In this document: positions 8,719 through 17,163 of the stretch, piece after piece
How positions within the stretch are numbered: position 1 is the stretch's first letter
Layout: each line of letters starts with the position of its first letter
Assembly: GCA_020445565.1 (NCBI GenBank)
Contig: JAGRGI010000071.1
Location: 1-35,007 of the forward strand
DNA from: Chromatiales bacterium
GTDB taxonomy: Bacteria; Pseudomonadota; Gammaproteobacteria; JAGRCI01
DNA length: 35,007 nt
Direction of reading: 5' to 3'
The notes under the pieces: generated by a model
Databases searched by the model: none
Told to the model about the DNA's origin: nothing
The model's input: the letters and a program-made list of their open reading frames with translations, nothing else
Translations under genes and position numbers: made by a program

Positions 8719-8981
8719 CATGGCAGGCAGACCGAGATTTCGCGCGTCTGGCGCCCCGGCGGTGAACAGCGCGGTTTCGAAGGCGGTCCACGCGGTTTGG
8801 CGTAGGGTGACGGCTTCGATGCGAACTTGATCGGCGCTTGTCTGTGCTGTTGAGAGCGCATCGATCAGATCTCGCTAGGTATCAATTGTCGGAGCGGCTG
8901 CGGGGACGGACGACGACTGGAGATATGCCTATACTGTGCGTAAACTGTGCATTCTCGAAGTACCACCTTGGGAGAAACCGT
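8719..8981 (+). promoter_or_regulatory. Intergenic region with candidate promoter and repeated operator ahead of the RES toxin-antitoxin pair
   Basis: Two exact ACTGTGC repeats lie at 8933-8939 and 8944-8950, 11 bp or one helical turn apart, just upstream of the antitoxin gene. A TGGAGA (8918-8923), 17-bp spacer, TAAACT (8941-8946) arrangement is a plausible but weak promoter overlapping them. Xre-type antitoxins usually repress their own operon, so these repeats are good operator candidates. A short open frame of 36 codons begins at 8720, directly after the DUF4400 gene; it could be a remnant of the next transfer gene. Confidence 0.5.
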
Positions 8982-9350
8982 ATGGCCGCCATCTTCGCAG
9001 ACGTGCTCGAATCGACGCGGGAGCCAGGTACGTCGCGGTTTTCGGCATCGGGCGTTGCCGACATCCTCGGTCTGCAACAACAGGATTTGGCTGAACTGGC
9101 GGGGGTCCATCGCAACACCCTGCGCACCCATCCGGAATCGCCAAGACTGCAATCCGCACTGCGTGACCTGATGCGCGTGTTGTCGGCCGCCACGGTGGTA
9201 CAGCCGGACCCGCAACGCGCCATCTTCCTGGTCAAGAACGAGCCCATTCCCGCGTTTCGCCACAAGACCCTGTTGCAACTGATCCAAGAAGGGCGAACCG
9301 AGGACGCGATCGGCTACCTGGAGTCGATCAGCGCCGGGTTCGTTGGATGA
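8982..9350 (+). CDS. Xre/MbcA/ParS-type antitoxin (DUF2384) of a RES toxin
   Basis: This is a 122-residue antitoxin. Residues ~20-50 form a helix-turn-helix (VADILGLQQQDLAELAGVHRNTL). The C-terminal ~45 residues (AIFLVKNEPIPAF followed by LLQLIQEGRTEDAIGYLESI) match the DUF2384 toxin-binding domain that plugs the NAD-binding pocket of RES toxins. The ATG at 8982 was chosen because GGGAGA lies eight bases upstream and it follows the candidate promoter and operator repeats. The gene overlaps the toxin gene by four bases (ATGA), so both are translated together. The frame also extends upstream to 8838 but lacks a good start there. Confidence 0.88.
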   Translation: MAAIFADVLESTREPGTSRFSASGVADILGLQQQDLAELAGVHRNTLRTHPESPRLQSALRDLMRVLSAATVVQPDPQRAIFLVKNEPIPAFRHKTLLQLIQEGRTEDAIGYLESISAGFVG

Positions 9351-9874
9351 TCCTGTTCGACCTGCCTCCTGGCACCACGTTGTTCCGGGCGCATACCCCG
9401 CAGTGGGCCAGCCGGCCCACCAGCGGCGCAGGGGCTGCAAACCGAGGAGGACGATTCAACCGAGAGGGCGTGGAGGCACTGTACTTGTCGCTGGATGAGA
9501 TGACCGCCTTGCGCGAGTACCAGCAGACCTCACCCTTCCTACCACCCTGCACGATGTGCTCGTATATCGTGACTCTGTACAACCTGGTCGACCTGCGCCA
9601 ACTCCACGACGGCGCGCCCTGGGACGACCTATGGCATGACTGGCGCGAGGACTGGCGTCACCTGAAGTTCGAGCGGCACATCGAGCCCCCAACGTGGGTT
9701 CTCGCCGATATGGTGCTGACGCGGGGGTACACCGGCATCCTCTTTCCGAGCCAGGTGCATGAGGGCGGAGCGAACGTGGTCGTCTACTCAGAGCGGCTCA
9801 AGGATGGCAACTCGGTCACCGTCAACGACCCCGACGGGCGACTCCCTCGCAACCTGTCCAGTTGGGCGCGATGA
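9347..9874 (+). CDS. RES-domain toxin (NAD+-degrading type)
   Basis: This is a 175-residue toxin of the RES family, whose characterised members deplete NAD+ by phosphorolysis or ADP-ribosylate targets. The conserved Arg-Glu-Ser set is visible: R14 in LFRAHTPQW, E57 in MTALREYQ, and S135 in ILFPSQVHEGG. The typical NRGGRFN loop and ALYLSLDE segment lie at residues 32-50. All key residues are present, so the toxin looks active. It is coupled to the upstream antitoxin. A HEPN-LOTUS gene follows after 31 bases on the same strand and may be part of the same transcript. Confidence 0.9.
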   Translation: MILFDLPPGTTLFRAHTPQWASRPTSGAGAANRGGRFNREGVEALYLSLDEMTALREYQQTSPFLPPCTMCSYIVTLYNLVDLRQLHDGAPWDDLWHDWREDWRHLKFERHIEPPTWVLADMVLTRGYTGILFPSQVHEGGANVVVYSERLKDGNSVTVNDPDGRLPRNLSSWAR

Positions 9875-9905
9875 TCTCCCGCAGGTTGCCGGTTCCCAGC
9901 TCGTC

Positions 9906-10754
9906 ATGAATGACGGGGACGTGCAGGCGCAACAGCGCGAGGTTCAGCGTTTGCTGGGGCGCTGCCTGCTGCGCCTACAGCAATATGAGCACCTGATGAA
10001 GACGATCGTTGCCCACCACGATATTTCGGGGCCAGCGCATGAGCTAGAGAACATCCGCGCAGCGCGCGTTGATGATGCTTTCACGAAGACGCTTGGCACA
10101 CTGGTGAGAAGGTTATTCGGGTCGTTCGTCGTGACGGAGGGGATCGACATCGCCGCCGACGATGCCGCGGCGAACGAGCCCGAGGATGTTGTGAATTTAG
10201 CAATGCGGATACAGTTGATTTTGTCTGCCGAGGACTACGCCCGGACACAGAGCGAGCTGAAAGAACTGGTGCTATTGCGTAACAACCTAGTTCACCACTT
10301 CATCGATCAGCATGATCTTTGGTCGACAGACGGATGCCTGACAGCACGTGCTGCGCTGGTTGCTGCATATGAGCGCATCGACAAACATTTCGAACGACTT
10401 CGAGGCTGGGCTGCGCACATGGATGAGGCCAGGGGCAAGACAGTGGAGTTCATAGATTCCGATGCTGGTCGGAACTTCATGATCAATGGCATCTTACCGA
10501 ATGGCACCGTGATTTGGTCCGCGGCAGGCATCGTCCGCTGCTTGCGTGAGGCGGCTAATGAGCTCGCCGTGGACGGCTGGACGCCCGTTGCCGCGGCTGG
10601 GCGATGGATCATGGAACGGAGTCCTGAACAGGAGCCCACGAAGTATGGATGTGCCAGCTGGCGACAGGTGCTGCATGAGTCTCGGCTATTCGAGCTGCGC
10701 TACCGTGACATGAATGGGCAGCGAGCCGCCTGCTACAGGTTTCGCGTCGAGTAG
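9906..10754 (+). CDS. HEPN (pEK499_p136-like) plus OST-HTH/LOTUS RNA-binding protein
   Basis: This is a 282-residue two-part protein. The N-terminal ~200 residues are helical and contain LLRNNLVHHF, in which R125 and H130 form the R-x4-H motif of HEPN ribonucleases; the flanking helices resemble the pEK499_p136-type HEPN family. The last ~68 residues (GWTPVAAAGRWIMERSPEQE, then KYGCASWRQVL, ending RAACYRFRVE) match the OST-HTH/LOTUS fold, which binds structured RNA. By family knowledge this suggests an RNA-targeting nuclease guided by its LOTUS domain. It lies 31 bases after the RES toxin on the same strand, so it is probably co-transcribed. The start at 9906 lacks a strong ribosome-binding site; the frame is open upstream into the toxin gene. 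Domain calls are by eye. Confidence 0.75.
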   Translation: MNDGDVQAQQREVQRLLGRCLLRLQQYEHLMKTIVAHHDISGPAHELENIRAARVDDAFTKTLGTLVRRLFGSFVVTEGIDIAADDAAANEPEDVVNLAMRIQLILSAEDYARTQSELKELVLLRNNLVHHFIDQHDLWSTDGCLTARAALVAAYERIDKHFERLRGWAAHMDEARGKTVEFIDSDAGRNFMINGILPNGTVIWSAAGIVRCLREAANELAVDGWTPVAAAGRWIMERSPEQEPTKYGCASWRQVLHESRLFELRYRDMNGQRAACYRFRVE

Positions 10755-11280
10755 TTCCGCACGGGTTTCCTCATCCGCCGGGAGCACTGGCGTCGCCAAC
10801 GACCTGTTTTATTGGGCTAGAGTAGGCACTTGGCCAGTTAGCCCCGCGACCGACCGCTCGGCGCATTGTACCCGACGCTCAGCTCGGACGAGCGAGTGAC
10901 CGGAACTGGCCGATAGTTGTCGTCACCCTGTCGGAAAACATGCGAAACCCGTCGTTTGGAATCCACTCGACGTCTACGGCGTCATCCGGTTTCGCGTCAC
11001 TTGGATGCCCAATGATCCTCGGCAGGATGTTAAGTAAAACAGTCTCCCTGGGCGGCATGCGCAATGCTTCCCCCATACAGGTTGGTTGCTGTCCTTCATC
11101 TTCTCGTGAAGTGATACACGATCGGAATGTCCACGACTGGGTCCCGCATTCGCTGCGTCGCAAGAGTGCGAAGCGGGTAAGCCGGCAGGTTCCGTATTCC
11201 GGTTTCGTTCAGCGCCTATTCGGCCATGCCGAGTTGCAAGGCAGCGTCGAAATCGGACTCGCCTTGCAGTTTGCTGCAAG
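10755..11280. other. Degenerate region between defence island and respiration cargo
   Basis: There is no convincing gene in these 525 bases. The best candidate is a minus-strand frame 10879-11058 (59 codons from an ATG preceded by GGGGGAAG), whose product (LLNILPRIIGHPSDAKPDD, then VEWIPNDGFRMFSDRV) reads like real protein but is unrecognised. The region probably marks a recombination boundary between the element and its cargo. Confidence 0.35.
11235..11268. repeat. Perfect 8-bp inverted repeat TGCAAGGC/GCCTTGCA
   Basis: TGCAAGGC (11235-11242) and GCCTTGCA (11261-11268) flank an 18-bp spacer, with a further GCTGCAAGG just downstream. It sits exactly where the open frame leading to the rhodanese begins without a start codon. 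It could be a protein-binding site, a recombination scar or a weak hairpin. Confidence 0.45.
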
Positions 11281-11559
11281 GTCTATACTCCGCGGGAGGT
11301 CTCCGCCAGCCTCGCCGAATTCGGGCATGGGCTGCGCAACGCCTTTCCGGAGGGGCTGAGCGGCGAACCGCTGGCGTATCGGATCGCCGACGGCAATGCG
11401 GCAATGGAGATACGGCTCACGCCCGGTCCCGAGCGCGTGATTGCGCTGCTGCGGTTCCCGACGTTAACTATTGATATCCGCTTCACTGCAGGTGACGCTG
11501 AGGCGTGCGAAGCGATGCTGCGGCGGATGCACTTGGCGATGCAAAGGGGTGGAGGATGA
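11281..11559 (+). CDS. Unrecognised small protein upstream of the rhodanese, no start codon visible
   Basis: About 92 codons of clear coding character end at TGA 11557-11559, overlapping the rhodanese ATG by three bases. The product runs VYTPREVSASLAEFGHGL, then LTPGPERVIALLRFPTLTID, and ends MHLAMQRGGG. The frame is open back to 11110 but has no ATG, GTG or TTG; an ATG at 11226 lies in another frame and would need a shift near 11280 to join it. So either the 5' end was lost in a rearrangement, a frameshift is present, or a rare start codon is used. Coupling to the rhodanese gene suggests a partner in the same pathway. I do not recognise the family. Confidence 0.5.
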   Translation, partial: VYTPREVSASLAEFGHGLRNAFPEGLSGEPLAYRIADGNAAMEIRLTPGPERVIALLRFPTLTIDIRFTAGDAEACEAMLRRMHLAMQRGGG

Positions 11560-12452
11560 GCAGAATGCTGTTGAGAATTTTTCTGTTCTGGCTATGCGTC
11601 TTTTCGACGGCGCAGGCGGCCGATTGGCCGGTTTTCGTGAGTGCGGAGTGGCTATCGGCCAATTTCGCGCAGCCCAAGGTGAAGCTGATCGAAGTCTCGG
11701 ACGAGGTTTCCTACGAGTTCGACGGGCACATCCCGGGTGCGGTGATGATCGGCAAGGAATACTGGCGGCAACAGGGCGACGACGACGTGCGTACCCATTT
11801 GCCGCTTCCGGAGCTGCAGGAACGGATTCGTGCTCTTGGGATCAGCAACGACGATCACGTCGTCCTCTATTACAAGGGCAAGTCCCTGAACGACGTGCAG
11901 GGGGCCTTCTACTCCTATTGGATCTTCAACCTGCTCGGTCACGATACCGTGTCCATCCTCGATGGCGGCTGGCATGCCTGGCTTGCAGCCCATGGAGAAA
12001 CGACGGACCAGGCGACCGAGGTGACGCCCGGCGATTTCGTCGTCCATTACCGTCCCGAGCTGGAAATGGGGGTCGAAGTCATGCATTCGCTCTATCGCGA
12101 TCATCCCGTGGTCGACGGACGTCCGCACGACTACTGGCTTGGCTTGGGGAAATTCGGCGCCAACATCAAGTTTGGCCGTATCCCCGGAAGCCTGTCCCAA
12201 CCCTGGGAGGATTTTCTGAAGACGGATGCGGCTGGTCTGCTCTACGCCGACGCCTCCCTGCCCATCCGGGTACTGGCCTCCTATCCGCTGGCGAAGACTG
12301 AGCTGGTACTGCTGACCTGTTTTGGCGCCACCGGCGCGTCCATGGTCTATGCGTACTTCAAGGCTGCCGGTTTTCAGAAACTGCGCGTCGACGACGAAGG
12401 CTATAAACGCTGGAATCTTCGTGACTATCCGCTGGATAAAGGGCCGCCCTGA
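11556..12452 (+). CDS. Periplasmic rhodanese-type sulfurtransferase
   Basis: This is a 298-residue secreted protein with a signal peptide of ~21 residues (hydrophobic LLRIFLFWLCVF, cleavage after AQA). Two rhodanese domains follow: an N-terminal one (residues ~28-150) with VKLIEVSD, EFDGHIPGAV and LDGGWHAW but no active cysteine, and a C-terminal one (~165-295) whose active-site loop reads LLTCFGATGAS with Cys255. This is the standard tandem arrangement of thiosulfate or 3-mercaptopyruvate sulfurtransferases, which move a sulfane sulfur from thiosulfate or another donor to an acceptor. The gene overlaps the small upstream gene and is convergent with the nap genes. Export points to periplasmic sulfur chemistry; the donor cannot be read from the sequence. 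Confidence 0.87.
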   Translation: MSRMLLRIFLFWLCVFSTAQAADWPVFVSAEWLSANFAQPKVKLIEVSDEVSYEFDGHIPGAVMIGKEYWRQQGDDDVRTHLPLPELQERIRALGISNDDHVVLYYKGKSLNDVQGAFYSYWIFNLLGHDTVSILDGGWHAWLAAHGETTDQATEVTPGDFVVHYRPELEMGVEVMHSLYRDHPVVDGRPHDYWLGLGKFGANIKFGRIPGSLSQPWEDFLKTDAAGLLYADASLPIRVLASYPLAKTELVLLTCFGATGASMVYAYFKAAGFQKLRVDDEGYKRWNLRDYPLDKGPP

Positions 12453-12588
12453 AACCAGCCGGTGCAAAAGGTCCATCCAGGCGAGGTTGGCCCAGTCAAG
12501 GGAGACGTTGTTGGGACAGTCTCCGAATGAAGTGTTTGGCATCCGACTGGCAAGAGTGACGGATCCGAAGTGAATCTAGGGTACTGGT

Positions 12589-13116
12589 TCAGGTCTCTCC
12601 GAGGGTTAAGGGTTGGACGCGGATCGCCGATGCCGGGCAGGGCGCAACGCAGGCTCCGCAACCAATGCAGCCGTGCTCGTCTACGGTGACCGCACCCCGA
12701 GGCCCCCGCTGGATCGCACGCGCATCGCATCGAACTACACAGGTCACGCAGATGACGCCGTTGTGAGCCAAACAGCGACTGGTATCCAGCAACGCCCGCC
12801 CCATCCTGGGACGGTCATCGCCCGCCACCGGCCGATCGGCGCACAGGCCACAGAAGGTACAGCCAGCAATGAAGAAGTCCAGGTAGGGCTCACCGGCGCG
12901 ACGGTGATCTTGCGGATAGGTGCGGATAATTCCCTGCGGGCAGCGCTGCTCCCAGTTCACTGAGGGCACGTGGTTCGACTTCACGTCGAACCACGGCGGA
13001 GGCGGCCCCATGACTTCGGTCCGCGCACGCACCTCCTGGCGACCCTGCTCAGTCAGAAACTTTCCGGTAAGAAAGCCTCTGCGGGCGGCGTCCGGTCTTA
13101 CTTCGGGGTCATTCAC
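12589..13116 (-). CDS. napF: NapF-like ferredoxin with two degenerate iron-sulfur sites
   Basis: This encodes 175 residues from a GTG at 13116 with AAGGAA upstream; that start gives the NapF-like beginning (AARRGFLTGKF). A TTG at 13206 would add 30 residues unlike the family. NapF is a cytoplasmic ferredoxin that helps mature NapA. Two [4Fe-4S] sites are intact: C115-x7-C123-x2-C126-x3-C130 and C150-x2-C153-x2-C156-x3-C160. The site corresponding to the first NapF cluster keeps only Cys59 (NWEQRCPQG), and the second keeps C86, C89 and C92 but has Arg-Pro where the fourth cysteine should be. So it probably binds fewer clusters than usual. It is the last gene of napA-napB-napF, 79 bases after napB. 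Confidence 0.75.
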   Translation of the reverse strand: MNDPEVRPDAARRGFLTGKFLTEQGRQEVRARTEVMGPPPPWFDVKSNHVPSVNWEQRCPQGIIRTYPQDHRRAGEPYLDFFIAGCTFCGLCADRPVAGDDRPRMGRALLDTSRCLAHNGVICVTCVVRCDARAIQRGPRGAVTVDEHGCIGCGACVAPCPASAIRVQPLTLGET

Positions 13117-13195
13117 TTGTATTTCCTTCGCGAGCTTGGCCGACCGGGGTCCGTTCCGGTCCGACCTAAGGACTGTCACTGGTGGCCTGGACGGG

Positions 13196-13660
13196 TCATC
13201 TGCCAAATGTGTTGGCTACCAGGGGTTGGGCATTCGCCTGCGGTGTATGGCACTGGACGCAAACATAACGCGATCCGATCAGTTGGTTGGTCAACTTGTC
13301 AGGGGCGTTTCGCAGATCCGTGTAGTGACTCTTGGGGATGGGTGTCGGAATCCCCTGCACGAGCGGCTGGCCCCACAACGCCGGGTTGTTGTGGCACCCC
13401 AGGCACTGGTTGGCGCCCATCTTGATCGGCACGAACATATCGATGTTGTGCGGGATCTGCGGCGGCGCCCCAGGGTAGGCGCGAGGGAGGCGCTGACTGG
13501 TGCCGGGGAACTGCGTGCTGAAGGTGTACAAAGGCGGCGCCGGCGCATCGCGGACATTGGTCTTGGACAGCCCCAGTTGCTCGGAGGAGACACCCTGTTC
13601 GGCATGGGCGGCAGTCAGGCTCAGCAGGGCCGCCGCAAGGAGGTAAATGATTCTTTTCAT
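13196..13660 (-). CDS. napB: NapB, dihaem cytochrome c subunit of periplasmic nitrate reductase
   Basis: NapB is the small electron-transfer subunit that passes electrons to NapA in the periplasm. The 154-residue precursor has a signal peptide (RIIYLLAAALLSLTAAHA, about 20 residues). Two haem c motifs follow: CLGCH at residues 86-90 and CVQCH at 134-138. The histidines H71 and H112 are positioned as possible distal ligands. The ATG at 13660 was chosen because GGAGAG precedes it; an ATG four codons upstream is less well placed. The gene follows napA by 114 bases on the same strand. Confidence 0.95.
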   Translation of the reverse strand: MKRIIYLLAAALLSLTAAHAEQGVSSEQLGLSKTNVRDAPAPPLYTFSTQFPGTSQRLPRAYPGAPPQIPHNIDMFVPIKMGANQCLGCHNNPALWGQPLVQGIPTPIPKSHYTDLRNAPDKLTNQLIGSRYVCVQCHTPQANAQPLVANTFGR

Positions 13661-13774
13661 GCTGCTCTCCATCGGTGGATGATTGGGAGACGGCCGAGGG
13701 GAGTTCGGATACGGACGACGGGTTCCATCCCGCCATCCTCATGGACGCTCACACCGCAGCCGCAGACCGCCAGG

Positions 13775-16516
13775 CTACGCCTTGTAGACCTTGACCGCAC
13801 ACTTCTTGAAATCAATTTGCTTGGAAATTGGACAGGTCGCATCGAGGGTTACCCGATTGATGAAGACCCCCTCGTCAAACCAAGGTACGTAGATGGATCC
13901 CCGCGGCATGCCATTGCGGCCCTGCGTTTCCACGCGCGCCTGGATCTTGCCCCGGCGCGATTCCACCCATGCCAGATCGGTACGCTGGAGACCAAGCCCT
14001 TCCGCGTCCTTCGGGTGCATATAGATCAGGGCCTCTGGTACGGAGCGGTGCAACTCCGGCACCCGCCTGGTCATCGTGCCGGAATGCCAGTGTTCCAGCA
14101 CGCGGCCAGTGACAAGCCACAACGGATAGCGGTCGTCCGGCATCTCCACGGGATCGGCGTAGGGACGGAAGAAGATTTTCGCCTTGCCGGCGAGGCTGGT
14201 CTTCTCGGCATTGATGACGCCGTCCAGGTTACCGCTCGGCAGTGCTTTCATCGCCTTGCCGTAGAACTCTATCGGTCCGTTCTTGACATAGGGATCGTAC
14301 TCGGCGTTGAACCGCCAGCGGGTCTCCTTGCCATCGACTACCGGCCATCGTAGGCCGCGCACGTCGTCGCGGTAGTACGTGTCGAACTCCGCCAGGTCGT
14401 GGGCATGACCGCGCCCGAAACTGGCATATTCTTCGAACATAGCCTTCTCCGGGAACCACCCGTCGCCCAACGCCTCCGCGACGTGATTCGCATGCCCCTT
14501 GGCCACCGGATCCGGCCACGGAAACTGCTTCTTGAACTCTGGACGGGCAAAGAGCACGTCGTACAAGGTGTCGTCCGGCGAATACCCCATGGCCACGGCA
14601 TCCTGAATGATATCGGGCAGCTTGCCATCTTCGAAACCTTCGGCCTTTAGCCCGGGAATCGGCGCCTCTCCCCAAACTTCCTTGATCTTGAAGCGCTTGG
14701 CGAATTCCAGCACCTGCCAGAAGTCACCCATGGCCTGTCCGGGCGGAGCGACCTGCTGCCTCCAAGCCTGGGTGCGCCGCTCGGCATTGCCGTACAGGCC
14801 CCACTTTTCGAAGATCATAGCCGCCGGCAGGATCAGGTCGGCGACCTTGGCAGATATACCCGGATACCCATCGGCGCAGACGATGAAGTTGTCCATCTCC
14901 CGGGCGCCCTTGATCCAATGATTGGCATTGGCCGTCGCCTGGAAGGGGTTATTGACTGCCACCCAGGCGAATTTCACCGAACCGTCCTCCAGGTCACGCA
15001 TCAGCTTGGTGATATGGCTGCCGACCTTCGGATTAACGGTGCGGGCGGGTACCTTCCAGATGTGCTCGGCGTGCTCCCGATGCTGTGGGTTGTTGACCAC
15101 CATGTCGGCCGGTAGTCGGTGGGCGAAGACGCCCACCTCACGGGCCGTACCGCAGGCCGACGGCTGGCCGGTGAGCGAGAAAGCGCCGTTGCCGGGCTTG
15201 CACTGCTTCCCCATCAGCAGGTGGTTCATGTACATCTGCTCGTTGACCCAGGTACCACGCTGATGCTGGTTGAAACCCATGGTCCAGAAGGAAACGATCT
15301 TGCGTTTCGGATCGGCGTAAAGGTCAGCGAGGACCTTGAGTTTTTGCTTGAACTTCTCGATGGGTTCATCCGGGTCGCCCTTGGCGACCTCGGCTACGAA
15401 GTCCAGGGTGTACGGTTCCAGCCCACGCTTGAACTCCTCGAAGTCGATCAGCCAGTGCTTGCCGGCGGTCGCGGTGTTCTTCTGTTCGACGACCTCCCCT
15501 TCCTCGCGACGCTGGGCAATGGCTTCGTTCTTACTCAGCTTGTGACGCACCTCGTTGATCTGAGTGTCCTTCTCGGCATCGAATGCGTAGTCACTGGTCG
15601 CGCGCATACCATAGCCGATGTCGTACGGTCCGGTTGCGAACACACAGTGCTGCTTTACGAAGTCGTGATCGACGGCATCGCGCTTGATGATCTCGCGAGC
15701 GATGTAGTTCTGAATCGCCAGATCGCCGCTGGGGGCGAAGAGGATTTCCGTATCGGCGATACCGGAACTCATGTTGCTGAAAGTCGACAGGTTGATGACT
15801 TTCATATCCGGGTGAGACAGACGTCGGTCCGCGATACGCGAGTACAGGATCGGATGCATCTCCGCCATATTTGCACCCCACAGCACGGCTGTGTCGGTGA
15901 CTTCAATGTCGTCATAACAGCCGGCAGGCTCGTCGATTCCGAAGGTCTGGATGAAGGCCGCGACCGCCGAGGCCATACAGTGGCGGGCATTCGGATCGAT
16001 GTTATTGGATCGCAGGCCAGCTTTCATGAACTTGGCGGCAACATAACCCTCAGGCACGGTGTACTGCCCCGACCCGAAGATCGCGACGCCGGTCGGGCCC
16101 TTCTCCTTCAGCGCCGCCTTGCAGTGCTTTTCCATCTCGTCGAAGGCCCGCTCCCAGGAGATCGGGTAAAACTTTCCCTTCTTGTCGAACTTGCCACCGG
16201 TCATGCGCAGCAGCGGCTGTGTCAGGCGATCTTTCCCGTACATGATCTTGCCGTTGAAATAGCCCTTGACACAGTTCAGGCCACGGTTTACCGGGGCGTC
16301 GGGGTCACCCTTGGTGGCGACGATTTTGCCGTCCTTGGTGGCGATCATAATGCCGCAGCCGGTACCACAGAAACGGCAAGCGCCCTTGTCCCATTGCCAT
16401 CCCGCCTCAACCTCTTTCACCGCTTCCTGAGCGGCCAGGGAGATGGGAATACCTACTGTGGCCGCCGCGGACGCGGCGATACTGCTTTTCACGAAATCAC
16501 GGCGGGTCAGGTTCAT
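13775..16516 (-). CDS. napA: NapA, molybdopterin catalytic subunit of periplasmic nitrate reductase
   Basis: NapA reduces nitrate to nitrite in the periplasm with a bis-MGD molybdenum cofactor and one [4Fe-4S] cluster. The 913-residue product starts with a twin-arginine signal (TRRDFVKSS). The cluster ligands are C47, C50, C54 and C82 (CRFCGTGCG and GLNCVKG). Cys180 in [10 protein letters not shown] is the expected molybdenum ligand. The C-terminal MGD-binding domain is recognisable from [19 protein letters not shown] strong GGAGGAAAC site fixes the ATG at 16516 rather than one six codons upstream. It is longer than E. coli NapA because of a Lys/Glu-rich insertion at about residues 325-350. 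napD, which makes the usual NapA chaperone, is not nearby; nor are napC or napGH, which would deliver quinol electrons. Confidence 0.97.
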   Translation of the reverse strand: MNLTRRDFVKSSIAASAAATVGIPISLAAQEAVKEVEAGWQWDKGACRFCGTGCGIMIATKDGKIVATKGDPDAPVNRGLNCVKGYFNGKIMYGKDRLTQPLLRMTGGKFDKKGKFYPISWERAFDEMEKHCKAALKEKGPTGVAIFGSGQYTVPEGYVAAKFMKAGLRSNNIDPNARHCMASAVAAFIQTFGIDEPAGCYDDIEVTDTAVLWGANMAEMHPILYSRIADRRLSHPDMKVINLSTFSNMSSGIADTEILFAPSGDLAIQNYIAREIIKRDAVDHDFVKQHCVFATGPYDIGYGMRATSDYAFDAEKDTQINEVRHKLSKNEAIAQRREEGEVVEQKNTATAGKHWLIDFEEFKRGLEPYTLDFVAEVAKGDPDEPIEKFKQKLKVLADLYADPKRKIVSFWTMGFNQHQRGTWVNEQMYMNHLLMGKQCKPGNGAFSLTGQPSACGTAREVGVFAHRLPADMVVNNPQHREHAEHIWKVPARTVNPKVGSHITKLMRDLEDGSVKFAWVAVNNPFQATANANHWIKGAREMDNFIVCADGYPGISAKVADLILPAAMIFEKWGLYGNAERRTQAWRQQVAPPGQAMGDFWQVLEFAKRFKIKEVWGEAPIPGLKAEGFEDGKLPDIIQDAVAMGYSPDDTLYDVLFARPEFKKQFPWPDPVAKGHANHVAEALGDGWFPEKAMFEEYASFGRGHAHDLAEFDTYYRDDVRGLRWPVVDGKETRWRFNAEYDPYVKNGPIEFYGKAMKALPSGNLDGVINAEKTSLAGKAKIFFRPYADPVEMPDDRYPLWLVTGRVLEHWHSGTMTRRVPELHRSVPEALIYMHPKDAEGLGLQRTDLAWVESRRGKIQARVETQGRNGMPRGSIYVPWFDEGVFINRVTLDATCPISKQIDFKKCAVKVYKA

Positions 16517-17163
16517 GTTTCCTCCATCGACCACAATTAGTGGTTCGGCTTGTCTGTTGGCACCGGCAGGCGCTGACCGCCTGGAATCCTTCCCCCTTTC
16601 CTAGCCAGTGTTATTGAAAGGTGTTTGTTGCGGTTCTTCGCGTCAGGCTGCCGCAAGGTCGCTTTCGCATCCGCCCGGGTTCAGCGTCTGGACAGCGGAG
16701 GTGGATTCTCGAGACTCTCCGACCTGGCACATGAGCGGGTCTGATCTTTGCCAGCGATACGTGGCGTGTTGTTGCCGATCTCGATTCGTATCCAGAGGGG
16801 CGACGCACTGAACATGAGCATAGATCGCAGCCACCTTGATACATCTGGACCATTGACATTTATCAAGGATTCTGCCCTGCGAATCACGCAACCCGTTGAT
16901 CATATGCAAGATTCCAAATCGTGAATGGGCCACCCGCGGATTCCCGAAGCCAACCTCTTCATGAGATTGCCGATATACCCGGTCAGCCGCTTCATCAAGA
17001 GGCTGAAACATTGGACTCAATTCCGGGCACGACCGCGAAGGCTCGAAAGAATCATGGTCGCCCAACAGCGACAACCTGATCCCACGCATGTCGCAGAGTC
17101 CCATTGGTTCGTTCAGTCCGCCCGAAAAAGCAAGCATAGATTCGCCAAACCTTTTTCTTCAGC
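16517..17163. other. napA upstream region, 647 bases without a convincing gene
   Basis: This region lies between napA and the Crp/FNR gene on the same strand. Frames such as 16643-17137 on the minus strand and 16925-17386 on the plus strand lack family features or overlap a real gene. It does hold a near-perfect FNR-type box (listed separately), a half-box TTGAT at 16836-16840, a degenerate box at 16896-16909 (TTGAT-cata-TGCAA), and a 6-bp hairpin CAGGCG-CTGAC-CGCCTG at 16567-16583. The hairpin would fold in the napA leader. Confidence 0.55.
16853..16866 (-). promoter_or_regulatory. FNR/DNR-type box TTGAC-atTT-ATCAA upstream of napA
   Basis: TTGAC (16853-16857), four bases, ATCAA (16862-16866) matches the FNR/ANR/DNR consensus TTGAT-N4-ATCAA at nine of ten positions. 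It lies about 337 bases before the napA ATG, implying a long leader if napA is the target. The neighbouring regulator has the E-x3-R recognition pattern expected for this site. No good -10 could be placed at the canonical distance. Confidence 0.6.

Noticed and set aside
13117-13206. Longer NapF-like start at a TTG (13206)
   Set aside because: The added residues do not resemble NapF, and the GTG at 13116 has AAGGAA upstream and begins where the family begins.
12920-14353. Plus-strand frame of 477 codons across napF, napB and napA
   Set aside because: It crosses three well-supported opposite-strand genes and shows no family features.
15119-16540. Plus-strand frame of 473 codons opposite napA
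   Set aside because: Antisense shadow of a gene with every NapA motif intact.
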